Assembly: GCA_037127255.1 (NCBI GenBank)
Contig: JBANSL010000018.1
Location: 16,899,175-16,963,174, forward strand
Source: Persicaria tinctoria
Taxonomy: Eukaryota; Streptophyta; Magnoliopsida; Caryophyllales; Polygonaceae
Reading direction: 5' to 3'
DNA: 64,000 bases
Translations under genes and position numbers: made by a program
Shown: piece by piece, positions 23,575-35,143 of the stretch
How positions within the stretch are numbered: position 1 is the first letter of the stretch
Layout: every line of letters begins with the position of its first letter
The notes under the pieces: model-generated
The model's input: only the letters and a program-made list of their open reading frames with translations
Told to the model about the DNA's origin: nothing
Databases searched by the model: none

Positions 23575-23985
23575 TCACATCCTCATTATCCCCTCCACAA
23601 GCTTGACCTGTGGTAGCCACAAGGCCAAGCTTGCAAGACAAAGATCTATGTTTGTCTTCACCCAATGGTTTGGTGAACAAGTCTGCAAGTTGGTTCTGGG
23701 AGGAAACAAAGGTAGGTGCCAAAAAACCCTCTTGAAGCCGCTCCCTAACATAATGGCAATCCAAGCGCAAGTGCTTAGTGCGCTCATGGAAAATAGGATT
23801 TTCTGCTATGTGAATTGCAGACTTATTGTCGCAATGCAGGGGAATTGGCTTGGGAATGCAACACTTTAGATCATTCAGTATTGAATCAAGCCAAACAAGT
23901 TCTCCTGAAGTCTTTGACAAACACCTGTATTCAGCTTCTGTGGATGACTTGGAGACGGTTGGCTGCTTCTTGCTTCTTGCTTTTT
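23575..23985 (-). pseudogene. Copia RNase H C-terminal remnant
   Basis: The minus strand shows LVWLDSILNDLKCCIPKPIP, then HCDNKSAIHIAENPIFHERT and LADLFTKPLG, the end of a Copia RNase H domain and pol C-terminus. The S-x-A-E-A-E-Y block upstream is only partly present, in a shifted frame, where the internal deletion joins it to integrase sequence. It cannot give an active enzyme. Confidence 0.85.
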
Positions 23986-25080
23986 GGCTGCTTCATGGAA
24001 AATAGGAACTCTATATGGTCCCCACAAATCAATATGAATCAAAGCAAATTTCTCTGTAGCAATGGAAGTACTCAAATCAAAAGGCAAAGCATGATGTTTG
24101 GCCATTACACATGGCTCAGAAAAACTAGCAGGTTTATCTGAAAATTGGCATCCATGAACATGATGCAGCTTAGAGAAGGACATATGTCCCATTCTATTGT
24201 GAAACAAATCCTTAGACATACAGGTCTTATTATCTACTCCATAATCCTTATCTATGACAGCACCAACAACATGCTTTCTTCCAACACCAGTCGTAACTTC
24301 AGAGATCAGGTGAGCTTTGAAGAGTTGCTTAGTAATCCTGGCAGCACCGAGGATCACATTTCCACTCCTAGGGTCCTGAAATAAGCACTTTGACCTCTTA
24401 AAAACCACATCAAATTCTGTATCATCAACAATTCTCCCAACTGACAAGAGGTTAATTTTGAATTCTGGAATGTAAAAGACATCATGCAGCACCAGACCAC
24501 AAGTCAAGTTGACATCACCAATCTCAGATACTTTCCTAATATATCCATTAGGTAAACACACACTGACTGGCCGAGACAAAGACTTCTTGTTTCTTAGAAA
24601 ATTTCTATTGCAAGTCATGTGATCTGTGGCACCAGAATCTATGATCCACATGTCTGAATTCTCAAAATTAAATTTGGAGAAATTCAAAGCAAGTATAGTA
24701 CCTGCAAAGCTTGTAGATGCCATAGGTTCTTTTCCCTTTATAGCACTGAGAACCTCTTTGCACACAGCATTCACAAGAGACACATCAAACTGTTTGGTTG
24801 TATCTCCCTCATCATCAAATGGGGAATCAGTCATCCCTGCAGCAGTAGCAGCAATTCTCATCTCAGTCTTTGACTTAGGGTTCTTGAACCAATCAGGATA
24901 CCCAATTATCTTGAAGAATCATTCCACAATATGACCCATCATATTACAATGGCTACATTTCGGGCGAGATTTGTCCACCTTCTCTTTCTTGGAAGATTTA
25001 TTATCACCAGAATTAGAGAACCTGTTGACAGATAAGGCACTAGAATCCGAAACCTGATGTTTTCCTTCAACACCAGTAGC
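23986..25080 (-). pseudogene. Copia zinc knuckle, protease and integrase N-part, truncated
   Basis: Read on the minus strand from 25080 down: a CCHC-like C-S-H-C-N-M-M-G-H segment followed by a stop, aspartic protease core WIIDSGATDHM, then INLLSVGRIVDD, pre-integrase LFHNRMGHMSFSKLHHVHG, and integrase start IHIDLWGPYRVP. After that the protein is lost: near 23990 it runs straight into RNase H sequence in another frame. The junction lies in a GGCTGCTTC repeat (about 23958-23966 and 23986-23994), suggesting microhomology-mediated loss. Confidence 0.85.
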
Positions 25081-25083
25081 CAC

Positions 25084-25776
25084 CTACTGGATCAGATAAT
25101 AAGCCTTGTCAACTGTTGGCAATGATTCAGTAGCAAGAATCTGGCTTCTTGCGCTTTCATAGTTGTCGTTCAGCCCCATCAAAAAGTGGAGCAACTTGTT
25201 ACGACTATCAATTTCATTCAGCCTTTTCTTCATATCACAAGTGCACTTGTTGAAAAATCCACATGTACACTTCGGAATTCCTTCCAAGCTTTGGATCTCA
25301 TTCCACAATTTCTTGATTTTGTTATAGTAATCGGTAACAGTCAATCCTCTCTGAGTTGTATTGCAGAGTTTCTTTCTCAATTGATATAGCAAAGGTAAAT
25401 TTGACTGCGCATACCTTTTAATTATCTCCAACCACAGCTCCCTCGCTGATTCTGCATACATGAAGCCTTCTGCCAGGTTTGAAGTCATCGAATTGACAAT
25501 CCAGCACCGCACCATGTAGTCGCAACGTTTCCATCGCTGCAGATCTACTGGAGCGACGTCCTCCTCCTTCGAAGTGCCATCAATGAATCTGATCTTAAAT
25601 TTGGCGCCAAGAGCCATTTGAACTCCTCGACTCCAACTTAAGAAATTGGATCCATTGAAAGAGCTTGCGACTAGTTGAGCGCCAGGGTGATCCGAGTTGG
25701 ACAGGCACAAAGGATCATTCATGTTGATGCTGTTGCCGAGTTCACCTTGGGTTGGAGGTCTCACATCCATCTTCAA
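25084..25776 (-). pseudogene. Copia gag
   Basis: A 230-codon open frame with the plant Copia gag pattern: NDPLCLSNSDHPGAQLV, then FNGSNFLSWSRGVQMALGAK, KEEDVAP and CTCGFFNKCTCDMKKRL. It begins about 50 bases inside the 5' LTR. A stop after AYYLIQ separates it from the zinc knuckle. Gag would form the particle shell; here it is the most intact part of the element. Confidence 0.85.
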
Positions 25777-26129
25777 ACAACTGAATCTGCTACACGGCGT
25801 CGGATCTGTCCGTGTGCTCTGATACCATGAAAAGGAACCAAAACCGAGCTTGATTGAGCTAGGTTGAAGTTCAACAATGGAGGTTTCTTGGGGAATTGGT
25901 TTTGGAAGAAGGAAATCTGTTACAGAGTTTCCAGAATCTGAGTTTGTTATTCAATACAGTACACGTGAGTGGCTTTTATACAATGTGTTCTCCTTCTTAG
26001 GAGAATTACTAAACTACCCTCCCTTGTACATTAGCTCACATCCTCATTACACTCAATGAGTGCCCAGTCTTTGTTTCTATCATAATATCGCGTAGTGTCA
26101 ATGGGTGCACCTCATCTTCTTATTAGTTA

Positions 26130-26579
26130 TTGGAGTACAGTGGTGGATTTTGAACTTGTTAATTGAGGGGGGGAAATTACGATAAAAAAATATTGTATGT
26201 AAAATTAAACCATAATTTTTCTTTTTCGAAAAATCATCAATATTATGCATCCTGAACTTGCATTATTTATTTCATGGTTTTCAAATATTTCAATATAACC
26301 TCCTAATTTGATCTCAAATATAGTTATATTATTAAGATATGACATTAATAAATGATAATTATAATAAAAATATATCGGTTTGGTAAATGATGTAGGAAAT
26401 ATTGTAATTCAACGCTAAAATTTGAAACGCTTATAACTTTTTGCTCAGCTATCGGATTTGAGCTTATAATATATCAAATCGAAGATGTCGACAAGAGGAA
26501 TATGTATGTTAAATTTCATTTTCGATTGGGGGGCGACTGCCACCACTGGCCCTAAAGAGGATCCGCCTCTATTGGAGTA
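26130..26579. mobile_element. Non-autonomous hAT inserted at base 8 of a Copia LTR
   Basis: The 434-bp insert (26138-26571) starts CAGTGGTGGATTTTGAACTT and ends GGATCCGCCTCTA. It is flanked by a perfect 8-bp TSD TTGGAGTA (26130-26137 and 26572-26579). The TSD overlaps the first seven bases of the Copia LTR, whose 3' copy begins TGGAGTAAGATTGG at 32467. The CAGTGGYGGAT-type end is common in plant hAT MITEs. No coding. Confidence 0.88.
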
Positions 26580-28152
26580 AGATTGGGCATGTTTGTTTGG
26601 ACTTATTTTGGTTAATTGGGTGGAAGTTTTGTATAAACTAGACCAGAAGCTTCTCAAGCTCAAGCATTTACTTTTCGAACATGTTTCAACGGGAGCAAAA
26701 ATTTCCAGGAACATTTCTTTTTTGAGCAGAAAAGCCGTTTTCAAGTTCAAGTAGTCTTCGGTCGATTACGTATTAATCAATATTGGATTGATTGGTCTAA
26801 GGTTATCAACAAAAAAAAAATTGCTAAGTCATTGTTAAAGCTGATTCTCTTTTTGTCTAACTCACTTCCTTTTTTCTTTGTGAGTTTAAGGAATATACCC
26901 ATTCATAGGTCCGAGATCCACATTGTGGAATTGAAAGGTCCGAATGATCAACTCTGCAATCCGTTGTTAAAATCACTAGGTCTTCCAATCGTTCATTTGA
27001 AAAAATGGAAAGCGGATGATCATGATACTTCCCAAAAACCTCAATTATTGATCAATGGAGGAACAATATCACCGTTTTTGTTCAGTAAGATACCAAAGTG
27101 GAAGTGGATGATTGACTCCCATACTAGAAAGAATCGCAGGAAATCCTTTGATAACATGGATTCCTATTTCTCACCGATATCATGCAATCAAGAAAATTGG
27201 CTGAATCCCGTAAAAGCATTTCATAGAAGTTCATTAATATCTTCTTTTTATAAAGCAAATCGACTTCGACTCTTGAATAACCCACACCACTTCTTCTTCT
27301 ATTGTAACAAAAGATTCCCTTTTTATATGGAAAAGGCCCGTATCAAGAATTATGATTTTACGTATAGACAATTTCTCAATATCTTGTTCATTCGCAACAA
27401 AAAATTTTCTTTGTGCGTCGGTAAAAAAACATGCTTTTTTGAGAGAGATACTATTTCAACAATCGAGTCACATGTATCTAACATATTCATGCCTAACGAT
27501 TTTCCACAAAGGGGTAACGAAAGGTGTAACTTGTACAAATCTTTCCATTTTCCAATTCGATCTGATCTATTCGTTCGTAGAACTATTTACTCGATCGCAG
27601 ACATTTCTGGAACACCACTAACAGAGAAAGAAATAGTCAATTTGGAAAGAACTTATTGTCAACCTCTTTCAGATATGAATCTATCTGATTCATAAAGGAA
27701 GAACTTGCATCAGTATCTCAATTTCAATTCAAACATAGGTTTGATTCACACTCCACGTTTTGATAAATATTTACCACCCGAAACGAGTCAAAAATTGCGC
27801 CGCCGTCAAATCCCAGGGCTCAACCCTGGACAACAATCCCAAAGTTTCTTTTTTTTTTATTTTAAATAAGGAAGTTGAAAAAGCACTATCTTGTTGAAAA
27901 ACCATCCATTCTGGTTCTATATTTGTTCGAAATCCGGGGGTATTCACGTTTGGCATATGCCCGCTTTATACACCTTAAAGTTCATAGGACGAAAATTGAC
28001 AACATGAAAAAACCAAAAGCCCTGCCCTCACGAATTAACAAACTTAATTCAATCAATCACAGAGGAAAGGTTTTCCCTCCTCTTCTTCCTCTTTCTCTCA
28101 TTTCTCTCTGGCTCGAGTTTCTTGAATATCTGTTACAAAATTGCAATCCTTC
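26131..28152 (+). mobile_element. 5' LTR of the Copia element, chimeric
   Basis: Without the hAT, the first part reads TGGAGTAAGATTGGGCATG and continues to the TATA-like TTTTGTATAAA at 26638, matching the 3' LTR (32467-32527) with a few differences. From 26639 it is plastid ycf2 DNA to about 27790. Then 27791-28152 ends CTTGAATATCTGTTACAAAA and CCTTCA just before a primer-site-like TGATATTAGAGCAG at 28153. So the LTR spans both sides of the plastid insert, or the insert replaced part of it. Confidence 0.65.
26639..27790 (+). pseudogene. ycf2: Nuclear plastid DNA (NUPT): ycf2 fragment
   Basis: Translation shows Ycf2 segments in order: [107 protein letters not shown] and [14 protein letters not shown]. 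One 287-codon frame stays open to 27695, where a stop replaces the codon that continues the plastid gene; similarity resumes as YLNFNSN and fades at about 27790. Ycf2 is an essential plastid protein-import motor component, but this nuclear piece lacks its promoter, N- and C-terminal parts and cannot act. Confidence 0.93.
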
Positions 28153-28276
28153 ATGATATTAGAGCAGAAGTTCTGATCTTAGCTCGTTTCATCGCTAGAT
28201 CAAATCTCTTTGCTCATTTTCTTCTGCGGTTTTGTTCTATATCTCGTTTCTCTTCAGTTTTTGGATTCTCGTAGAT

Positions 28277-29060
28277 ATGGCGATAGATGAGAATCGCATT
28301 GATCCAAATGATACATTCTATCTTCACCCTAGTGACAATCCTAGCATTGTTTTGGTTACTTCTGCTTTTGATGGGAAGAACTTTGGTGAATGGAGACGAT
28401 CTATTTTGATAGCACTTTCAGCGAAAAGCAAGCTCAGATTCATCAATGGAGAAGTTTTGCGTCCAGATACAGGCTCTCCAAGACTTCTTCAGTGTAGGAG
28501 ATGCAATGACATGGTCACTGCCTGGATCTTGAACAGCTTGAGCGCCGAAATCAAGAGAAGTGTGATTTATACCGATTCTGCTCAAGGCATTTGGCGTTCT
28601 CTTGTGTATAGATTTGGCAAAATAGGAGGAACTTAATTGTACTCAATCAAATGAGAAATTTATTATGCAAAGCAAGGTACGACGCCTTTTCCTTCCTATT
28701 TTACCAAGATTAATTCTCTTTGGGATGAGCTAGACAGTGCTCGAAATCTTTCAATCTGCACTTGTGGTGCTGCTGCTGAATTGATGAAGTTTAGTGAGAA
28801 TGAAAGACTAATCGAGTTGATGATAGGACTCAACGAGTCTTATCTTAATGCTCGGGGATCTGTGCTGATGATGGATCCTCTTCCAAGCATAGATCGGGTT
28901 TACTCGCTTTTGGTTGAAGAAGAAAATCACAGGGATGTCAAGAACAATCTAGATGTTATTGATGGATTGTCTGCTCATGCTAAGACACAAATGTCCTCTA
29001 AGTCTAGATCTGCAGGGGATGGTGTGTCTAAAACTTAGGTTTTCTCTAAGAACAGCTCTT
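28277..29060 (+). pseudogene. Copia gag, frameshifted
   Basis: An ATG at 28277 opens a frame with NDTFYLHPSDNPSIVLV and FDGKNFGEWRRSILIALSAK, the usual plant Copia gag start, but it ends at 28634 after about 119 codons. Similarity resumes in other frames, including LMIGLNESYLNARGSVLM from 28781. The later zinc-knuckle region (near 29115) keeps C-T-N-C only and then meets a stop. Confidence 0.85.
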
Positions 29061-29199
29061 CTGCAAACTCTCAAGGTGGATCAGGCAAATCTTCCTCGGA
29101 TAGGAAACCTTTATTTTGCACCAATTGCAAGAAGACGAATCCCACACTAGACAGATGATTTTTCATCATCAGATTTCCAATTGGATATGGGAATGACAA

Positions 29200-32100
29200 G
29201 GAGATGAAGTCTAGTGGTGATGGGAAATTTGCAGGAAATGTGGTTGGGAGGAATGATTCAAACTTTTCTCCCTCACAACTTGCACAGATCATGAGTCTTC
29301 TTCAGGGTGCAGGTGTTGGTACACTTGACAAGCAACCCGTGGCCAATGATTTTGCAGGCTTCTCAGGTACGTCTCTTACCACACAAATCTTGAATGGAAA
29401 CACCTGGATTATGGACAGTGGGGCGAGTGGCCACATGTGTGGTGATGCTTCCATGTTCACAAACATCTATTCTCTTACATGACCGTTTGTTGTGACTCTT
29501 CCTACTACTGAGACTACAACTGTGTCTACTGCTGGGACAATTGAAATCATGAGGGACCTGAAACTAGATAATGTCCTATTCATTCCTAGTTTCAAGTGCA
29601 ACTTGATCTCAGTGGGAAAGATGATCAAAGATCTGCATTGCTTTGTGTTGTTCACAGACAAGGGTTGTTATATATGCAGGGACCTTTGATGAAGGCTCCT
29701 ATGAAGATTGGTGATCGGATTCGTGATTTGTTCGTGTTACAGTCTTTCAAAACTCCAGTGGTGCCATATGAGGATTCCAAATCTTCTCTTGTTGTTGTTG
29801 CTGATGTTGAGCTTTGGCACAAGAGGTTGGGTCACTTACCTGTTTCAAAGCATCAAACACTTCCTTTTTCTTTTCCATAACTGATGATTGTAATAAAAGT
29901 CTTCGAGCTTGTGACATTTGTGCAAAGTCTCAACATACAAGACTACCCTTTCTTGATAGCAGTATCAACTCAACAAAGTGTTTTGAACTTGATCATATTG
30001 ATGTTTGGGGGCCTTAATCGATTGCCAACTCGATATGGTAATAGATACTTTATCACCATTGTAGATGATTACTCCAGGCACACATGGGTCAAGCTATTGC
30101 CTAGGAAAAGCTTTGCTTTTACTGTGATTAAGCAATTTTTCTCTCTTGGTGAGAGACAATTTGGAAAGAAGGTCTGTTCCATTCGAATAGATGATGCTCT
30201 TGAGCTTGGTTGCTCATCTGAGAATGCTCAGTTTTTGCTTGATCAGGGAGTTGTGCATCAAACTTCCTGTGTGGCTACTTCCCAACAGAATGGGGTGGTA
30301 GAGAGAAAACATTGTCATCTTCTCGTGGTAGCTAGGGATCTAATGTTTGAATCAAAGTTGGCAAGAGAGTTCTGGGGTGACAGTATGTTAATGGCGACAT
30401 ATTTGATCAATAGATTTCCAAGCAGGGTTTTACACATGAAATCTCCCTATGAATTGTTGTACAATAGAGCTTCTGATTATGAGTTGCTTAGGTGCTTTGG
30501 GAGCTTGTGTTTTGCTTCTACCTTGAGTCATGGTCGAGATAAGTTTTCTCCTAGAGCAGTTCCTTGTGTGATGTTGGGATATCCTTCTGGAAAGAAGGGA
30601 TACACATTACTTTGGCTTGATAGCAAGGCAGTAATCCATTCTAGGGATGTTTTGTTTCAGGAAAGAATTTTCCCTTACAAGAGTGCTCAGCACACTGTAA
30701 GTTCTCCTTTCCCTTCGTTTTCTATTCAAGGGAATCAATCTTTTGAGGATGTTGATGAAGATGCACCTTTGTCTTCTTCTTTGCCTTCCACTCAAGGTGT
30801 TGTCCCAGTTGTTAGACGATCTAGTCGAGCTTCTTATCCCCTGCTTACCTGTCTGATTATGTCTGTGGGCATGCTTGTTCTTCTATGATTCATTGTTGTC
30901 ATACCATTACTTCGACTATGAGCTTTCCTAGTCTTGATCTTCCACAATCCATTCCTCCAGATATTGAACCATGGTCTTATGATGAAGCTTGTAAGCATCA
31001 GGTTTGGCAAGATGCTATGTTGAATGAGTTTCATGCCCTTAAAGCTAATCAAACATGGTCTATTGTGCCATTGCCCAAGGGAAAGAAGGTCATAGGTTGT
31101 CGGTGGGTTTATAAGATAAAGAGACGTGTTGATGGTAGCCTTGAGAGATACAAAGCAAGATTAGTGGTTAAGGGTTATACTTAGAAAGAGGGAGTAGAAT
31201 TTACTGAAACTTTCTCACTAGTGGTCAAGATGACCACTGTGAGAGCTTTGATTGTTGTAGCTCTTCAGAAAGACTGGAAGATTATGCAATTAGACGTAAA
31301 CAATGCATTTCTACATGGCCATTTGGATGAGAAGGTGTATATGAAAGTGCCTTCATGCCTGGATGTGCAAGGTGCCAACATGGTTTGTCGGTTGCAAAGG
31401 TCATTGTATGGACTGAAGCAAGCGATAAGGCAGTGGCATGCTCGTCTCTCATCTGCTTTGAAGGCTCGAGGCTACACGTAATTAAAGAATGATTATTCTT
31501 TGTTCGATAGGAAACAATCTTGACGATCTGATTCTTACAGGGAGTGATGCTACAAAGATGATTGCTCTTAAGCAATTTTTGAATGATGAATTCAAAATTA
31601 AGGATCTTTTCTTGGCATTGAGTTTCTTTGCACTCCTGATGGATTGGTTCTCACTCAGAGGCGGTTCATTGAAGTATTGCTTTAAGATTTTCCTTGCTCC
31701 GGGTCTGCTGTAGTAAGTCCTCTTGATCCTCAACTTCGGTTGTCACCAACTAATGGTTTGCTTCTTGAAGATCCTTTTGTTTATAGAAGACTCGTTGGGA
31801 AGCTCAATTTCCTTGTGCCTACTCGTCCTGATTTGGCCTTTTCGGTTCAGTTACTAAGCCAATTTATGCAATCTCCCCGGCATCCTCATCTCCGTGTTGT
31901 TTTTCATGTGTTGAGGTATTTGAAAAGGACGAGATCAAAAGGTTTGTTGTTCACTGGTTTCTCATATTTTCGACTACAAGCTTTTTGTGATGCGGATTGG
32001 GCCAGTTGCCCTTTCTCTCATCGGTCGATTAGTGGGTATTTGATCTTTCTGGGCGCCAGCTTATTGTCATGGAAATCAAAGAAGCAGGTCTTTGTTTCAC

Positions 32101-32462
32101 TGTCTTCAGCAGAAGCTGAATATCGCTTGATTCGCCGGGTGTGCACAGAGCTTGCTTGGATGAGTAGATTGTTCGCTGAGCTTGGTGTTCCCCACATCAA
32201 TCCCATTCCCGTTCGATGTGATAACCTAGTTGCTATGTACACTACTCGCAACCCTATTTTCCATGAGCGTATCAAACATATCGAGCTAGCTAGATTTCCA
32301 TTTTGCTCGAGAAAAGTTTCTTGAGGGCCTCATCACTCTTTCTCATATTTCCACCCGTGATCAACAGGCGGATTTTTTTACGAAGAAGATTGCTGGTATT
32401 CGTCTTTAACCTCTTCTTCTCAAGATCCGCTTGGTCAATGCCCCGACTCGATCTTCAGGGGG
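29200..32462 (+). pseudogene. Copia pol remnants: protease, integrase, RT, RNase H
   Basis: Domain order is Copia-type: protease WIMDSGASGHM (about 29404), pre-integrase LWHKRLGHLPVSK (29811), integrase YFITIVDDYSRHTWVKLL and TSQQNGVVERKH (about 30040-30310), RT WRWVYKIKR-like and LDVNNAFLHGHLDEKVYM (about 31050-31340), RNase H FCDADWA and SSAEAEYR (about 31985-32120). Stops fall at 31181 and elsewhere, and the RT active-site region near 31500 reads NNLDDLILTG, lacking the Tyr of YVDD and about a dozen residues before it. The end LVNAPTRSSGG abuts the purine tract. Non-functional. Confidence 0.9.
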
Positions 32463-32527
32463 GTATTGGAGTAAGATTGGACCTGTTTGTTTGGGCTTGT
32501 TTTGGTTAATCAGGTGGAAGTTTTGTA

Positions 32528-33339
32528 TAAATGGTCAAAATCTAACTACAAATATAAAATACTTTGTGAGTTATATGATGTTTTCTATTATGGATAGCGC
32601 CTCATAAAAAAAATATGATGTTTTTTTTATTCATTTGATTACTCTCATTGGTGGAAAACTAATTAATTTAATATACCAAAAATGTTATATCTTTGTTAGG
32701 ATAAAAGAATTAAAAAAAAATTCGACATCAACTATGAAAGCAATAAGCCTCTGAGCACTTCATCCTACATCGAACCTATGAAAGATGTTTTCAGTGTTTT
32801 ATCATTCAAATCATATTCATATCACAAGTATTTTTGTCTTTTAAACTTTAATAATCGATCACGATGACAACAGATCTAACATAGTTGGTACAATAGATTG
32901 ACGTCTCCTAAGATCGTATATATAATATTAAAGATATTCATTTATGGTGGGCTATATATATAATCAAGCTGAACACATAAGAGTACATACTTTCATCTTA
33001 AAGCCAATTGAGATGAAAATAAGTATCCCACCGACTTAGAGATGCTTTGATAATATATTCGAGTGTAATTCAAATCTGCTAGACCGACAACCATTATTCA
33101 AAGTTATCCAATATACTTTGTTATGTGAAATTGTTGCTAGACCGACAACCATTATCCAAAGTGTTACCAATTGCTAGATACTAATAGATATGGCTCAACT
33201 ATTCGAAGTACTAAGAATAATGCCGATGAGGCACGTGATGGACAGCCAAGGAGGGAGACTTTATAGTTTTCGAAAGTAACATCACCTCCACCGTTCAACC
33301 TTTAACAAAGGCCCAACTTTTTCATTGTCATGGTTTAAA
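32528..33339. other. Intergenic, no gene seen
   Basis: AT-rich without supported ORFs. A short direct repeat, GCTAGACCGACAACCATTAT, occurs at about 33080 and 33134. The missing part of the Copia 3' LTR is not recognisable here. Confidence 0.45.
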
Positions 33340-34033
33340 TTTGGGAAATTTAAATGGGTGCTCGTGAGATTTTGTCATGGTTTTCACTTAACCACCCCTT
33401 AAATTCAAAATTACAGAAAACCACCCTTTAAATGGTACTTTTTTACAACTCACCACCCATTCAACTATTTTCTTTAATTTATCATTAAATATATTATATT
33501 TTAATATTTTTAAACTCAAATTTGATTGTAAATATATTCATATTTTGAATTTAAGGGCTCGATCATATTTTAGGGATTATTTAATTTATTTTAAAAAATA
33601 ATAATAAATATAGCCTAGAATTATTATCTTGATTTATGGTTGAAAATGTTTATAAATTTTTTAAATATTATGGAAATTACTCTTATTTATTTATATTTTA
33701 AATACGAGTAATTTACATAATGTTTTAAACATTTTCAAACATAAATTAAGATAATAATTCTAGGATTTATCGATTATTATTTTTTAAAATAAATACAATG
33801 ATCCCTAAAATATAATTAGGCCCTTAAATTCAAATTTTGAATATATTTACAATCAAATTTGAGTTTAAAAATATTAAAATATAATATATTTAATGATAAA
33901 GTAACGAAAATAGTTGAATGGGTGGTGAGTTGTAAACAAATACCATTTAAAGGGTGGTTTTCTATAATTTTGAATTTAAGGGGTGGTTAAGTGAAAACAC
34001 TCATATTTAAAGGGTGGTTTTCTGTAATTTTGC
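33340..34033. repeat. Fold-back element with about 310-bp inverted arms
   Basis: The arm from about 33384, TTCACTTAACCACCCCTTAA, is matched in reverse complement by the arm ending near 33995. Pairing continues almost to the centre near 33690-33700, at roughly 93 percent by eye. Outer ends read like TTTTCTGTAATTTTGCC, as in Mutator-related plant MITEs, and GGTGGTTTTCTATTATTTACC at 53700 belongs to the same family. There is no coding. If transcribed it would give a long double-stranded RNA hairpin. Confidence 0.85.
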
Positions 34034-34050
34034 CTTTTTTTTTTTTTTTT

Positions 34051-35143
34051 TGGGTATTTGCAAAAGTAACCCACATATCCGGTCCCCTTTGCCCCCCTAT
34101 CCACTATCTATAAAAATTGCAAAATCTAACCTCCCCCTCAAAACCTGCCGGTTACCTCATATGTTGCACCCAGTAGAGAGAGAGAGAGAGAGGGAGAGAG
34201 AGAGAGAGAGAGAGGACATGAGAGAGAGAGGAGTGAAAAAGAAAAGTAAAGTTGCAGAGGAGAAAGAGAGATTAGTGAGGATATGATAGAGAGATGAAAG
34301 AGTGACAGTGAGGGGGCATTAACATAATTTGAATTAAATCTTAAGTTTTAGATAAAAACCATCGAAAAAGAAGCAATTGGATAGTGGTTTATTCGAAAAA
34401 GAAGCAATTGGACGGTGGTTTATTTGCAGGTTGACATGTAAGCAGTTAGTTTTAACTGGACACCCAAAGCAAAACGACATGACACATATTGGAATCGGCT
34501 GGACAAGAGTTATCGGAGAAACAGATTCATCATCGACTTCGTATAGAAAATGGATAAATTTGCTTCAGATTTGAGGGAGACGCCTCTCGCATAACCTTTA
34601 TCGAAAGCAGACTTGCCCATTTTCTATCCAAAATCGATGGTGAATCTGTTTCTCCGACAACTCTTGTCCAGTCGATTCCAATATGTGTCATGTCCTTTTG
34701 CATTGGGTATCCAGTTAAAACTAACTGCTTACACGTCAACCTGCAAATAAACGCCTACCCAATTGCTTCTTCTTCGAAGTGAAAAAGCAACAGTAAAGTC
34801 GCAGAGGAGAGATGGCTCATCTATCTATCTCTGTCCTATCCTCGCTGGTCTCTCTCTCTTCTGCAACTTTACTTTTCTTTTTTCACTTCTCTCTCTCTCT
34901 TCTGTTCTCTCACAATTGCTTTTTCTTTCTCTTTGCCTCTCTCCTCTACAAATTGGACTTGCTTTTTCCCTCCTCTCTCTCTTTGATTTTTGCTAGTTGT
35001 CGATCAGTTGAAGGCCAAACCCCCCTCACTTACCTGCTACCGGAGGAACCTTTTGCCCTCATATCCGATTTGACCCAATTTCAAACCGAATTGGGTTAAC
35101 CTTGCAATAAAACCGATTTTTTAAGTCATTTTGTGCAAATAAC
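34051..35143. mobile_element. MULE-like fold-back element with layered inverted repeats
   Basis: Ends GGGTATTTGCAAAAGTAACC and, inverted from the right, GGTTATTTGCACAAAATGAC define a Mutator-like terminal pair. Inside, 34397-34560 and 34610-34780 are inverted copies (for example AAGCAGTTAGTTTTAACTGG), and further out AAGAAAAGTAAAGTTGCAGA pairs with its complement near 34860. A GA microsatellite lies at about 34173-34214. The left flank is a T run, so no target duplication could be read. ORFs here are mirror images. Confidence 0.65.

Larger units (their letters stand above)
23359..26054 (-). mobile_element. Ty1/Copia retrotransposon, internally deleted, young LTRs
   Basis: The LTRs are 23364-23588 (225 bp) and 25828-26049 (222 bp), starting TGAAAAGGAACC and ending CTCATTA. 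They differ by about three substitutions and one 3-base indel. A perfect 5-bp TSD CACTC lies at 23359-23363 and 26050-26054. The element is on the minus strand: the primer binding site TGGTATCAGAGC (initiator Met tRNA) is at 25816-25827 beside its 5' LTR, and a purine tract GTGGAGGGGA is at 23589-23598 beside its 3' LTR. Most of integrase and all of the reverse transcriptase core are missing. Confidence 0.95.
28153..32527 (+). mobile_element. Decayed Ty1/Copia element, internal region and 3' LTR start
   Basis: The internal region runs from the degenerate primer site TGATATTAGAGCAG (28153) to the purine tract CTTCAGGGGGG (about 32454-32464) before the 3' LTR, which begins TGGAGTAAGATTGG at 32467. 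Similarity with the 5' LTR stops near 32527 at TTGTATAAATGG, so the 3' LTR appears cut short. Coding is interrupted by many stops and frame changes. No target duplication could be confirmed. Confidence 0.85.

Noticed and set aside
23413..24384. Plus-strand ORFs within the Copia element
   Set aside because: Antisense shadows of the minus-strand protease, integrase and RNase H remnants or of the LTR.
26832..27695. A 287-codon frame as a functional gene
   Set aside because: It is a piece of plastid ycf2 without its ends and lies inside a retroelement LTR; it is a nuclear copy, not an expressed plastid gene.
34014..35099. ORFs of 65-95 codons around 34014-35099
   Set aside because: They are mirror images within a fold-back element or read GA and CT microsatellites.
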